IMG/VR virus record: IMGVR_UViG_3300036399_000188
Span: 1 to 33,681 of that record
Source: a virus
Direction: 5' to 3' (one strand)
DNA length: 33,681 nucleotides
Position numbers and translations under genes: made by a program. Of the stretch, positions 12,474 to 19,154 are shown one piece after another. Position 1 is the stretch's first letter; every line of letters starts with the position of its first letter. The notes beneath the pieces were generated by a model. That model saw only the letters and a program-made list of their open reading frames with translations. It ran no database searches and was not told where the DNA came from.

Positions 12474-12494
12474 AGGTCAAGCCCACCTTGACCT
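12474..12494 (-). promoter_or_regulatory. Perfect hairpin between holin-like gene and endolysin
   Basis: AGGTCAAG and CTTGACCT form a perfect 8-bp stem around a 5-base loop, between the stop at 12497 and the endolysin ATG at 12451. No T-run follows, so it is not a standard terminator. It could be a processing or translational control element for lysis timing. Confidence 0.5.
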
Positions 12495-12496
12495 AC

Positions 12497-12673
12497 TCAC
12501 CGCTTTTTAAGCAACTGGTAGGCAGAAATCAAGCCAACAATGATGCCGATTCCAAGCGAGGTCACACGCATCCCCCACTCGACCTGCTCTTGCAAGGAGG
12601 TCACTAGGCCCAAAACTGGTACTACGCTGCCCACAATGCCGTGTGCTGCGTCCCGTGCGGAGTCTGCGCTCAT
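12497..12673 (-). CDS. 58-residue holin-like membrane protein
   Basis: ATG 12673 opens MSADSARDAAHGIVGSVVPV and ends in QLLKKR. The C-terminal half (about residues 36-54, MRVTSLGIGIIVGLISAYQL) is a hydrophobic helix followed by Lys-Lys-Arg; the first half is amphipathic with some hydrophobic stretch. Its start overlaps the stop of the other small membrane gene by ATGA, and the endolysin follows. Position and shape suggest a holin, antiholin or spanin-like part of the lysis cassette, but there is no sequence-level family match. Confidence 0.7.
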   Translation of the reverse strand: MSADSARDAAHGIVGSVVPVLGLVTSLQEQVEWGMRVTSLGIGIIVGLISAYQLLKKR

Positions 12674-12822
12674 TTGTTGTCGCGAGCTTTGATAAGGCCG
12701 ATGCCTGCGGTGACAGCGGCGAACGCGCCCATGAAGTCAGGTGCGCCACCATTAAGGACTTGAATGCCAACATTGGAAAGAGTGGCGACGATAGTTAAAA
12801 TGCCGAGTGCGGTAGTTTTCAT
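12670..12822 (-). CDS. 50-residue holin-like membrane protein
   Basis: From ATG 12822 the product is 50 residues with two hydrophobic segments (about residues 3-22, TTALGILTIVATLSNVGIQV, and 30-44) separated by a Gly/Pro turn and ending in KARDNK. Two short helices and a charged tail are typical of small holins. A longer start at 12876 would run into the gene above. It opens the lysis cassette. Confidence 0.7.
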   Translation of the reverse strand: MKTTALGILTIVATLSNVGIQVLNGGAPDFMGAFAAVTAGIGLIKARDNK

Positions 12823-12826
12823 ATAA

Positions 12827-13120
12827 TTATTCAGTAATATCTTCAGGTGGGAGGTCAACACGCGCATCGAGTCCACCTAACTCCTCGATGATTGTTTGAA
12901 ATTCTGGGAAGTCGGTTGGGTGCAGTGGCGGGTTTCCACGCAACGGAGTAGATAGCGTTTCATCATCGCATGGGATGAAGTACATGCCAACATGTTCACC
13001 ACGAAAAACCTCGTATTTGCCCGGCAACCAAAACACTGGAAGCCCACGCTCAACTTGAGCATTGGAGACCGCTTCGTTCACCTGTGTTGCGGTGTATTGG
13101 TCTGTAATGAATCCGATCAT
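12827..13120 (-). CDS. Hypothetical 97-residue protein in the tail region
   Basis: The protein starts MIGFITDQYTATQVNEAVSN and has a beta-rich middle (PVFWLPGKYEVF; GMYFIP) and an acidic tail. It overlaps the fibre gene stop by ATGA. Its position between the fibre and lysis genes suggests a tail or fibre accessory protein, without family evidence. Confidence 0.65.
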   Translation of the reverse strand: MIGFITDQYTATQVNEAVSNAQVERGLPVFWLPGKYEVFRGEHVGMYFIPCDDETLSTPLRGNPPLHPTDFPEFQTIIEELGGLDARVDLPPEDITE

Positions 13121-13959
13121 GGCAGTGCGAGTCCCGTGCAGGTTTCCCAGAGCGTCTTGAGTGAAGCAGTGAATAGTTGTGATTTAGCAATATCAAACCC
13201 ATCAGTCATCCCCCATGCTCCGTTGTAAACGGTAGGTGGAATATACCCAGAAACAACCCCGTTATTATTGTTTGCCATGAATGCCATTGGAATTGTGCTA
13301 TTCAACGAACCAGAAGCATTGGCTAAAAGACCTGTATTAACTTCTCCTGAAGAATTCCTAAATGATAAAAATCTATCAGCGGAAGAATTTCTCTGAAAAT
13401 GCGCAACGCCCCTGCGATCAATTCCTGTTAAGTAAGCCCCGAAAACTGAAGAGTTTGGGCCAAAACCAGCAAATAAGGAAGTGGTTGTATTACCAACCAA
13501 ACTTATTCTTGTTGTGGGAGTTGATGATGCACCGCAAATGTTATTTGAATTGCCTAAATTAAAAGGAGAAGCAGCTGAAATAAGAGCGAAAACACCGCTC
13601 CCATTTAATGTGCATCCTGCTTGGCCGGGGGATGCGTCACTTAAAAAGTGACCAGTACTTCCGTTGGTTGTAACATATCCAGACGCATGAGTGACTCCAC
13701 CGACAAATGTACCGCTTGTAAGACTCGTCATGCAGATCGCATTAGGAGCGGCAACTCCCCAGATCGGAAGGTAGAGTCGCTTCAGTAATGCCCACCTTGA
13801 ACCTGCCTTCTCACCCTTGACGAAGTTATTGATGGCGGTTCTTTGGGTTGAGGTTACAGTAGCCCCAGCAGCAACCACAGCATTTATGTACGCTTTTGCG
13901 GACGGGTCTAGCCCAGAGGTCTGCGAGCCATTAAGTTGATATCCGTAAGCGTATTGCAT
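13117..13959 (-). CDS. Probable tail fibre / receptor-binding protein
   Basis: The 280-residue protein begins with a short conserved-looking head (GLDPSAKAYINAVVAAGATV; RTAINNFVKGEKAGSRWALL, near residues 16-62) and continues as a Gly-, Ser-, Thr- and Asn-rich beta-structured body. This is the usual build of small phage fibres or adhesins. The middle third of the gene is visibly more AT-rich than its neighbours, which fits exchange of the receptor-binding part. I know of no domain that fixes its function, so the call rests on composition and position. Confidence 0.55.
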   Translation of the reverse strand: MQYAYGYQLNGSQTSGLDPSAKAYINAVVAAGATVTSTQRTAINNFVKGEKAGSRWALLKRLYLPIWGVAAPNAICMTSLTSGTFVGGVTHASGYVTTNGSTGHFLSDASPGQAGCTLNGSGVFALISAASPFNLGNSNNICGASSTPTTRISLVGNTTTSLFAGFGPNSSVFGAYLTGIDRRGVAHFQRNSSADRFLSFRNSSGEVNTGLLANASGSLNSTIPMAFMANNNNGVVSGYIPPTVYNGAWGMTDGFDIAKSQLFTASLKTLWETCTGLALP

Positions 13960-13960
13960 A

Positions 13961-14737
13961 TTACCAGCGAAGTTGCATGTTTGCGTTTGTGCGGATGCGA
14001 TTGCTCACAAAACCGCTTGTGTGATTCTCGTCTAGGCGGATAAGTTCCTCCGTAAGAAGTGCTTCAGCCTCTTGGTCGGCAAGTGCTGCCTTCTCTTGCT
14101 GACCTTCAGCACGGAGGTAGTCGGCGTATGTTCCGTGGGCTAGGTACTGGAACCACTCTGCGGGGACGCTGGATGTCTCACCAGCACCATCACCATAGGT
14201 ATCTGCAAACTGCGCCTTGTAGGTAAGAAATGCGGTAGATGGGTTAAGGTCACCAGCAACCAGAGTCGCGCCTTCAGCGGTCACGGTGAAGTCAAACTCC
14301 TGCACGGAGGAGGCAATATACGGAGCTTGCTTAAAGAAGCGCAGGAAGGTGTCCACGCTGCTCTTGCTAGTCTCCGAGTATGGCACATAGCCAAGGGCTG
14401 GGCGAGCCGTGCCAGTACCAGTTCCTGCACCAGTGGCGACGAAATACTCGCCAACCGTGTTTGCGCTAGAACCAATGAGTGTAAAGTCGGTGTTGCCAAC
14501 GGTTGCGATAAAGTAGCCACTACCAGAGACGATAGCGGTTGCGGCAATAGGGTCGCTCGAAAGGTAGCGTTCCTCGCCAATCTTGAGGAAGCGTGTCCAG
14601 TAGTTGCTGGAGCGGTAAGCCCTCTGCGCCCTACGGTTAATTAGTGCCTTAATGCGTCCAGTTTCGATACTAGCGAACACCACGCCACACAGGGCTTGGA
14701 TCAGCGCAAATAGGTCAGCGTAGGTTCTGGTCTGCAT
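13961..14737 (-). CDS. Neck / head-tail connector-like structural protein with insert
   Basis: From ATG 14737 the 258-residue protein starts with a helical region (DLFALIQALCGVVFASIETG, then RRAQRAYRSSNYWTRFLKIG), continues with an inserted GNTDFTLIGSSANTVG segment and an ATGAGTGTGTA run, and ends in a long helical part (EQQEKAALADQEAEALLTEE-like, near residues 215-250). It resembles tail-tubular-A-type connectors in general layout but I cannot prove it. GGAG seven bases before the ATG and overlap with the upstream stop (TGATG) fix the start. Confidence 0.6.
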   Translation of the reverse strand: MQTRTYADLFALIQALCGVVFASIETGRIKALINRRAQRAYRSSNYWTRFLKIGEERYLSSDPIAATAIVSGSGYFIATVGNTDFTLIGSSANTVGEYFVATGAGTGTGTARPALGYVPYSETSKSSVDTFLRFFKQAPYIASSVQEFDFTVTAEGATLVAGDLNPSTAFLTYKAQFADTYGDGAGETSSVPAEWFQYLAHGTYADYLRAEGQQEKAALADQEAEALLTEELIRLDENHTSGFVSNRIRTNANMQLRW

Positions 14738-15015
14738 CAAATGTCTCCAGCTTTAAGGTGTGATTCTCGTTTGAAGAAGTCTCGGACAAACTCTCGGTCG
14801 TCCCAGCACTCCATTCCGTATTTATTTCCAATAAGAAAGTATTCATGCTGTGGAATTGCCCCCACGGGTTTCCCTAGCGTCGATTGTGCATCCTTCATTG
14901 CGCGAGCTTCGGCGGATGCTGCCTGTTCCCGTACTTTTTGTTTTGCTTCCATCAGCAACCTGCCAGAGCAAAGCTCACGGACAAGTGCTGCGTTGAATTC
15001 CTCGTCACAGATCAT
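14737..15015 (-). CDS. Hypothetical 92-residue structural-region protein
   Basis: The protein is helical and charged at the start (RLLMEAKQKVREQAASAEAR) and has an aromatic C-terminal part (HEYFLIGNKYGMECWDD; EFVRDFFKRE). It sits directly after the terminator that follows the decoration-like gene and directly before the connector-like gene. No family recognised. Confidence 0.65.
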   Translation of the reverse strand: MICDEEFNAALVRELCSGRLLMEAKQKVREQAASAEARAMKDAQSTLGKPVGAIPQHEYFLIGNKYGMECWDDREFVRDFFKRESHLKAGDI

Positions 15016-15019
15016 TGGT

Positions 15020-15055
15020 AAGAAGAAAAGGGTGGGAGAGTTTCCCCTCCCACCC
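15020..15055 (-). terminator. Strong rho-independent terminator after the head genes
   Basis: On the minus strand GGGTGGGAG pairs perfectly with CTCCCACCC (9 bp, loop GGGAAACT), followed by TTTTCTTCTT. It sits between the decoration-like gene and the 92-residue gene and would limit read-through from the highly expressed capsid genes into the tail and lysis genes. Confidence 0.85.
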
Positions 15056-15065
15056 CAGTTGAGGA

Positions 15066-15506
15066 TTAGACTCCAGTCGAGATAGCACCCGGATCAAGGA
15101 TCGTGAGCGCAATCGTGAAGTCACCGCCAGTAAGGCTACCAACAGTGCCACCGAAACGAGCGAACACGGGTGTCGCAGTAGTGGCGTTGTTGGCTACATA
15201 ACCAGCAGCAGTGTTAACAAGTACAGAACCAGTGTTGAATGCAACCTTGGTGAGTGCATCGAGGTCGGTGCTTGCAATCATGTTAGAGGCAGTACCAGTG
15301 CTTGTTCCAACGGAGATCGTGATGTTATCCACACCAGTAAGTGCGTTATTAACAACTACGGCTGCGTTGGTGATGATGCCACCTGCGGGGAGGGAAGCGA
15401 TAAGCTTCTCCGACGAGGTGAGATAACCAGTGGTAGCAAGTTCAGTACCAGTGATGCGGAAGAAATGCGTGAAACCACGCGATTCTTGGTTAGCGAGTTG
15501 AGGCAT
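15066..15506 (-). CDS. Putative head decoration-type protein
   Basis: The 146-residue protein is Thr-, Ala-, Gly- and Val-rich with many predicted beta-strands (IITNAAVVVNNALTGVDNIT; NITISVGTSTGTAS). It directly follows the major capsid gene and ends in the terminator. Capsid-adjacent beta-rich proteins of this size commonly decorate or stabilise heads. There is no family match I would stand behind. Confidence 0.6.
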   Translation of the reverse strand: MPQLANQESRGFTHFFRITGTELATTGYLTSSEKLIASLPAGGIITNAAVVVNNALTGVDNITISVGTSTGTASNMIASTDLDALTKVAFNTGSVLVNTAAGYVANNATTATPVFARFGGTVGSLTGGDFTIALTILDPGAISTGV

Positions 15507-15530
15507 ATTATTATGTCTTTCTAGTTAGGA

Positions 15531-16532
15531 TTAGGATGCAGCGTTGGCGATCTTGCCGTGGGCTTGTGGGTGCTTGCAGACGAGCGTGCCAGTCATGTCC
15601 ACATAACCGCGCTCACCACCACCTTGATTCTCAAGGCGAGTAGCACCCATCGGGATCAACGAATCGAAGCCAAGGTATTTCGGGTTGAGGATATAACCAA
15701 CATTGGTCGTAGCGGTCGGCATACAAGCAGGGTTGGCGTTGACGATCTTGACCATACCGAAGTCGGAGTCATAGACATTGACAGCGAGGGTGATTGCCTT
15801 GCTGGTCGCGTCTTGATTGACATGGTAGGTAACGCCTGCACTCGACGGAGTGGCGCGGGTGAAGCCGCTGATAAGCTGACGAAGGGCAACATTGGCAACA
15901 AGCGTGAGCGAGTTCATCTCACCATTACGCGAGAAGATCGAACCGATAAGGCTGTTGAATTGCGATTCGCTGAGACCAGCACTGGTGCGGATCGAGTCAG
16001 CAGGGGTGCGGTAGGCAGCAGGAACATCGGATGGGCCTGCGGAGTCAAGCCAGTCACCAAGGCCACGGAGGGCGTAGGGAGTGCCAGCACCGTTCTCGAC
16101 CGAACGATCTTCGTTCGACGCGATACGAGCTTCCACATCACGCTTGAGTTCGCGCATCGACTTGGCTTCGGCTTGGGCGATATTGGCTGGGCCAACGCTC
16201 GTCACGGCTTGTTGCAGGTTCGATACGAGGTAGTCGCGGCGGAAGGTTTGGACATAGTTACCAAGGCGAGCGCGATCAGCGAACTTGTCGCTGAAGGTGT
16301 TCACATCGGAACCTTCGGCAACACCAACGATGGAGGGAGCAGCGAGGCTGTCCACAGTCCACTCTTTGAAGGTGCTGTTGGCCTTGCCTTTCGAGCAAAG
16401 CGAAAGGATCGGGGTTTCTTCTGGGGCGAGGATGGTCAACTCATTGCTGAGGTCTTCGCGGTTGCTGATTGCGGAACCTTGGCCAAGTTTGGCTTGGGGC
16501 GCATTCGGGTTATATGAGGTTGAGATGGGCAT
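15531..16532 (-). CDS. Major capsid protein, DUF5309 / SU10-type
   Basis: The 333-residue protein has the markers of the SU10-like HK97-fold capsid family: ELTILAPEETPILSLCSKGK near residues 31-50, FKEWTVDSLAAP, EGSDVN, the segment RARLGNYVQTFRRDYLVSN near 87-105, ELKRDVEARIASNEDRSVEN, a Gly-rich C-terminal half and a final RGYVDMTGTLVCKHP. It would form the icosahedral shell. It follows the scaffold-like gene by 17 bases and has an AT-rich leader with no Shine-Dalgarno sequence. Confidence 0.9.
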   Translation of the reverse strand: MPISTSYNPNAPQAKLGQGSAISNREDLSNELTILAPEETPILSLCSKGKANSTFKEWTVDSLAAPSIVGVAEGSDVNTFSDKFADRARLGNYVQTFRRDYLVSNLQQAVTSVGPANIAQAEAKSMRELKRDVEARIASNEDRSVENGAGTPYALRGLGDWLDSAGPSDVPAAYRTPADSIRTSAGLSESQFNSLIGSIFSRNGEMNSLTLVANVALRQLISGFTRATPSSAGVTYHVNQDATSKAITLAVNVYDSDFGMVKIVNANPACMPTATTNVGYILNPKYLGFDSLIPMGATRLENQGGGERGYVDMTGTLVCKHPQAHGKIANAAS

Positions 16533-16549
16533 GATATTAGTTAGTTAGA

Positions 16550-17596
16550 TTATTTAGTCATCCGGGCAACTCTGGCGGCAACCCAGTCCTCAACAGATTG
16601 TGAGGATTGAAACCTTTGGTAGGCTTGATCAGCACCCTTCTTCGCGGTCTTCGCACCTGCTTTCGCCGCTCCAGCACCATACGGGGTTCCAGCTACTTTT
16701 GGCTTGGAAATGGTTCCCGCTGCTTTCGCCGCGACTTTGGTCTTCTGACTGCGATGGATGGATCGTACTGCGTGTGCCAAAATATACGGGAGTTGCGGCC
16801 CGAGGTCTGGAACATGCAGGTTAACCAGTTCAACTAGTGGGTCAGCTAGGAGTGCCTTGTATTGTTTACCGATGTCGGATTCCTCGTCGGCAACCTCTGG
16901 GACTTCCTGCGGGATCAACCCGGTGAAGTGTTCCCGTGCCTGCTCGCGTTGTCCTCGCTTGGCGATTTCTGCGTGCTGGGCTGGGAGGTATTTTGCCATA
17001 GCTTCCCGCGCATTGCGGTTAGCCCGACGAATCTCTTTCTTGGTAAACTCCTTGTCGCCAAGTACGATGATGTCTTCTGCACCATAGTCCTCATGCTCTT
17101 CAAGGATATTGTCGGTTTCCTCCGCGACCTTCTCCAGTTCCGCATATTTAGCTTGTAGCCCCTCGACACTATCGATGTCGCGGAAGGGGTTTTGCTCTGC
17201 GGGGATGACTGGTAGTGGTTTCGTTTGGGCCTGCGAGTTCAGCTTCTCCTCAAGTGCCTTCTTTTGCGCTGTAAGCTCACCCACTCGGTGTAGCAAACGG
17301 CTGCGGCTCTTTTTGGCCAATGCTTGGATCTCTTCAGGGTTTAGCGACAACAAGTCTACTTCCTGTTCCTCTTCGCCTTCTTCCTCGGCTTCTTCTTCTT
17401 CGGGTTCTTCCTGTTCGTCGGAAACTGCCTCTGGTTCCAGAGTCTCTTCCTCTTCCCAAGAATCATCCTCAGTTTCAGTAGCTTCGGCTTCTGGTTCTGA
17501 GTACTTCTGACTCCTTTGGTTGATTAAATCTTCAAAGGATATGTTATTAGACAAGGGGTTTTCGGCTCCCTCGATAGCCTCGGATTGCACATTCAT
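16550..17596 (-). CDS. Scaffold-like acidic protein before the capsid gene
   Basis: From ATG 17596 the 348-residue product contains a very acidic segment (about residues 35-80, long runs of Glu), then a coiled-coil (RVGELTAQKKALEEKLNSQ near 108-126), a helical middle and a basic, Ala/Lys-rich end (KTKVAAKAAGTISKPKVAGT). Acidic, helical proteins with a basic C-terminus located just before the capsid gene are usually scaffolds. The frame continues to a GTG/ATG-type start at 17641, but 17596 looks natural. It has no catalytic motif of a maturation protease. Confidence 0.75.
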   Translation of the reverse strand: MNVQSEAIEGAENPLSNNISFEDLINQRSQKYSEPEAEATETEDDSWEEEETLEPEAVSDEQEEPEEEEAEEEGEEEQEVDLLSLNPEEIQALAKKSRSRLLHRVGELTAQKKALEEKLNSQAQTKPLPVIPAEQNPFRDIDSVEGLQAKYAELEKVAEETDNILEEHEDYGAEDIIVLGDKEFTKKEIRRANRNAREAMAKYLPAQHAEIAKRGQREQAREHFTGLIPQEVPEVADEESDIGKQYKALLADPLVELVNLHVPDLGPQLPYILAHAVRSIHRSQKTKVAAKAAGTISKPKVAGTPYGAGAAKAGAKTAKKGADQAYQRFQSSQSVEDWVAARVARMTK

Positions 17597-17681
17597 GTTT
17601 TTGACACCAGTTAACGCCCGGCGGCGGCGATGACCTAGCAATGTGGAGGGAGTTAATATAAGTCAACAATGGGGGCATATG

Positions 17682-17702
17682 GGTGTGGATAGGTGTGGAT
17701 AT
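17682..17702 (-). repeat. Two tandem DnaA-box-like sites
   Basis: GGTGTGGATA occurs twice in tandem (17682-17691, 17692-17701). TGTGGATAG at 17684-17692 and TGTGGATAT at 17694-17702 each match the DnaA box TGTGGATAA at 8 of 9 positions. They face the minus strand (TTATCCACA-like) and are flanked by AT-rich sequence. Confidence 0.65.
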
Positions 17703-17765
17703 CTATATGTTAGAAATAATGTGTAGTTTTTCTGACGAAAATCGTGTGGTCTTTTTGCGTTATCG

Positions 17766-17801
17766 TCGGAGAAAATGTCGGAGTAAATGTCGGAGTAAAT
17801 C
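17766..17801. repeat. Three 12-bp tandem repeats
   Basis: Units TCGGAGAAAATG, TCGGAGTAAATG and TCGGAGTAAATC follow one another without a gap. They lie between the DnaA-box-like pair and the plus-strand promoter, as iterons or regulator sites might. Confidence 0.7.
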
Positions 17802-17841
17802 CACGCCACCAATATGGATATTTTGACGGGTAATTTGTGGG

Positions 17842-17870
17842 TTGACAGGCGGGGAAACCCCAACTAGGAT
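17842..17870 (+). promoter_or_regulatory. Sigma70-type promoter for a plus-strand small RNA
   Basis: TTGACA (17842-17847) is a perfect -35 box, followed by 17 bases and TAGGAT (17865-17870), 4/6 to the -10 consensus. The predicted start near 17877 is the first base of a stem-loop. Confidence 0.6.
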
Positions 17871-17876
17871 TCGCCT

Positions 17877-17981
17877 TGACGAAGGTTGGAATCATCGTCA
17901 TCAATCACCCCTCCAGCTTAAAACACTGGCTCTTCTGGGACTGGTCGAGCATCCAACCTCTCGGCCAGTCCCTTTGTTTTT
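17877..17981 (+). ncRNA. Candidate plus-strand small RNA with its own terminator
   Basis: The roughly 105-base transcript would start with TGACGA...TCGTCA (17877-17882 with 17895-17900), then CCAG...CTGG (17913-17916 with 17926-17929), and end in a 13-bp terminator stem plus TTTGTTTTT. There is no open frame with coding character. It is opposite in strand to all genes and lies in the leader of the scaffold and capsid genes, so it could be antisense to that leader. Confidence 0.6.
17937..17981 (+). terminator. Strong plus-strand rho-independent terminator
   Basis: GGGACTGGTCGAG (17937-17949) pairs with CTCGGCCAGTCCC (17960-17972), 13 bp with one U-G pair, loop of 10, followed by TTTGTTTTT. 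On the minus strand that U-G pair would be a C-A mismatch and no T-tract follows, so the plus strand is the functional one. Confidence 0.85.
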
Positions 17982-18062
17982 ACCCAAGGTGCTGGTGACA
18001 TAGATAAGGAATCGAGGAACGCTCAAACGACCGAACGAAACCTAGGTAAAAGTCTCACGGGT

Positions 18063-18090
18063 ACTGCGCTTGATGAATTTGCGGCGCAGT
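18063..18090. other. Stem-loop ACTGCGC/GCGCAGT
   Basis: A perfect 7-bp stem with a 14-base loop. It lies in the gene-free region. No T-tract follows on either strand. Confidence 0.45.
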
Positions 18091-18102
18091 TAAACAGAGT
18101 GT

Positions 18103-18153
18103 GACGACCAAGGAGCTTGACGCAGACCTACAGCCTCAGCCCTCTGCTATCCT
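18103..18153. other. Nested stem-loop CCAAGGA/TCCTTGG
   Basis: An outer 7-bp stem CCAAGGA/TCCTTGG encloses an inner GCAGA/TCTGC stem. Both pair perfectly. This is one of several adjacent structures in the region. Confidence 0.45.
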
Positions 18154-18211
18154 TGGTTCCAGCCTTGCTGGTATGTAAATCGACCTTTCCGACGATATAC
18201 GGGAGTTAGAA

Positions 18212-18243
18212 GCATAGTACTCGCCACATAAGGCGAACTATGC
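18212..18243. other. Stem-loop GCATAGT/ACTATGC
   Basis: A 7-bp stem continues, after a small bulge, into TCGCC/GGCGA around the loop ACATAA. It is perfectly paired apart from the bulge and has no terminator tail. Confidence 0.5.
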
Positions 18244-18361
18244 CTACGAGCCTTCCTCCTCAGCCGGGAGTTGGGGTATGTGCTAATGTATCAAAAAAGG
18301 TACAAAAACCGTCCTAATTGTCCTATATTCCCGCAGTTATGAAGTAACGCTTAATAGCTGA

Positions 18362-18401
18362 AAGAAAACACCCTTGATAGGGATTGAACCTACCAAGGGT
18401 G
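18362..18401 (-). terminator. Terminator hairpin shaped like a tRNA T-arm minihelix
   Basis: On the minus strand CACCCTTGGTAGG pairs with CCTATCAAGGGTG over 13 bp around the loop TTCAATC, and TTTTCTTT follows. It lies after the last of the small basic genes (stop at 18469). Pairing includes one G-U that would be C-A on the other strand, which favours the minus strand. Confidence 0.75.
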
Positions 18402-18468
18402 AAACCAATGAACAATGAAACACACGCTAGGCGTGATGGGTAATGTTTACATTGTTACGGGCAAATTG

Positions 18469-18771
18469 TCAAGCAATCCGTTTTGGCCCAACTCCACCAG
18501 AGTATCCACCAGATTGCGGTTGAGGGATTCCCATGCCAGCTTGGCTACCTTGCGCTGCCATACCCGACTGACCCATTCCACTCATGGAGTTTGGAATTGG
18601 AGAATATGTAGCGGACGACATTGTTCCACGCGCCTTGTTCGCAATTACGGGTGGTCGGTAGAACATGCTTGTAGGCATTGCTTTTGCGGCTTGGGCTTTC
18701 ATGGCATTCATGCCACCCATTGACTGCATCTTGTTGGAGATTGCCTTGTTGAGGCCTTGTCGATTCATCAT
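18469..18771 (-). CDS. Hypothetical Met/Gly-rich 100-residue protein
   Basis: The product is rich in Met, Gly, Ser, Gln and Ala (for example NAMKAQAAKAMPTSMFYRPP, then SGMGQSGMAAQGSQAGMGIP) and looks disordered. It is the last gene before the gene-free region and its terminator. Position within the head-gene cluster suggests a minor virion component. No family recognised. Confidence 0.65.
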   Translation of the reverse strand: MMNRQGLNKAISNKMQSMGGMNAMKAQAAKAMPTSMFYRPPVIANKARGTMSSATYSPIPNSMSGMGQSGMAAQGSQAGMGIPQPQSGGYSGGVGPKRIA

Positions 18772-18791
18772 AATAGTGTTTTAGTGTTGGG

Positions 18792-18995
18792 TTAATTTAG
18801 TACGGAGAGTAGTTCATCAAGAGCAGCGATAGACCCCGCGACCTTCATCACATCATTGCTGGACTCGCACAGGCGGAGATCACCGAAGAACTTCTCGCGT
18901 TCATCTCGGATGAACTGGACGATGGCGTGATATTCCTCGCGGTCGGAGAGTGCTTCTACGGATTGTTGTATCGTTGGTTTTGGTAGTGGTGTCAT
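18792..18995 (-). CDS. Hypothetical 67-residue helical protein
   Basis: An N-terminal PLPKPTIQQSVEALSDREEY segment is followed by two helices (HAIVQFIRDEREKFFGDL; VAGSIAALDELLSVL). The pattern resembles short helical proteins near portal genes in other phages. Function unknown. Confidence 0.7.
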   Translation of the reverse strand: MTPLPKPTIQQSVEALSDREEYHAIVQFIRDEREKFFGDLRLCESSNDVMKVAGSIAALDELLSVLN

Positions 18996-18998
18996 GGT

Positions 18999-19151
18999 TT
19001 ACTTGCGTTTCTCGGCGCGTTTGATCTTTCGCTCCTGCTTGAGCATGTCTTTGGTTGGCTTCTTGCCAGAACCTTTAGCGGCACGGATGTTGTCCCACAT
19101 TCCACGCTTGGACATGGAACCATCCGCTCGTTTGATCATCTTGGCTTTCAT
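18999..19151 (-). CDS. 50-residue basic phage protein
   Basis: ATG 19151 opens MKAKMIKRADGSMSKRGMWD then NIRAAKGSGKKPTKDML and a Lys/Arg-rich end, stop at 18999. It fits between its neighbours with gaps of 3 bases on each side. The SKRG-WDNI core with Lys/Arg-rich flanks is a pattern I recall from small proteins in phage head regions. Function unknown; DNA-binding by charge is possible. Confidence 0.7.
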   Translation of the reverse strand: MKAKMIKRADGSMSKRGMWDNIRAAKGSGKKPTKDMLKQERKIKRAEKRK

Positions 19152-19154
19152 GGC

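Larger units (their letters stand above)
17597..18468. other. Gene-free structured region of about 870 bp
   Basis: No supported gene lies here; the short minus-strand frames at 17663-17904 are low-quality and driven by tandem repeats. The stretch holds two DnaA-box-like sites, three 12-bp repeats, a predicted plus-strand small RNA, stem-loops at about 18063-18090, 18103-18153 and 18212-18243, and a terminator-like hairpin at 18370-18401. The rest is not explained by any feature I know. Confidence 0.75.

Noticed and set aside
15558-16517. Long plus-strand open frame (319 codons) opposite the capsid gene
   Set aside because: It is the antisense of a confidently assigned major capsid gene; its composition reflects codon bias on the other strand.
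17663-17904. Two short minus-strand frames in the gene-free region
   Set aside because: Their apparent repeats (YSDIYSDIFSDD and TPTFTPTFSPT) come from the 12-bp DNA repeats, and the rest has no protein character.
18365-18405. tRNA gene
   Set aside because: Only an acceptor/T-arm-like hairpin is present; D and anticodon arms are missing and a T-tract follows.
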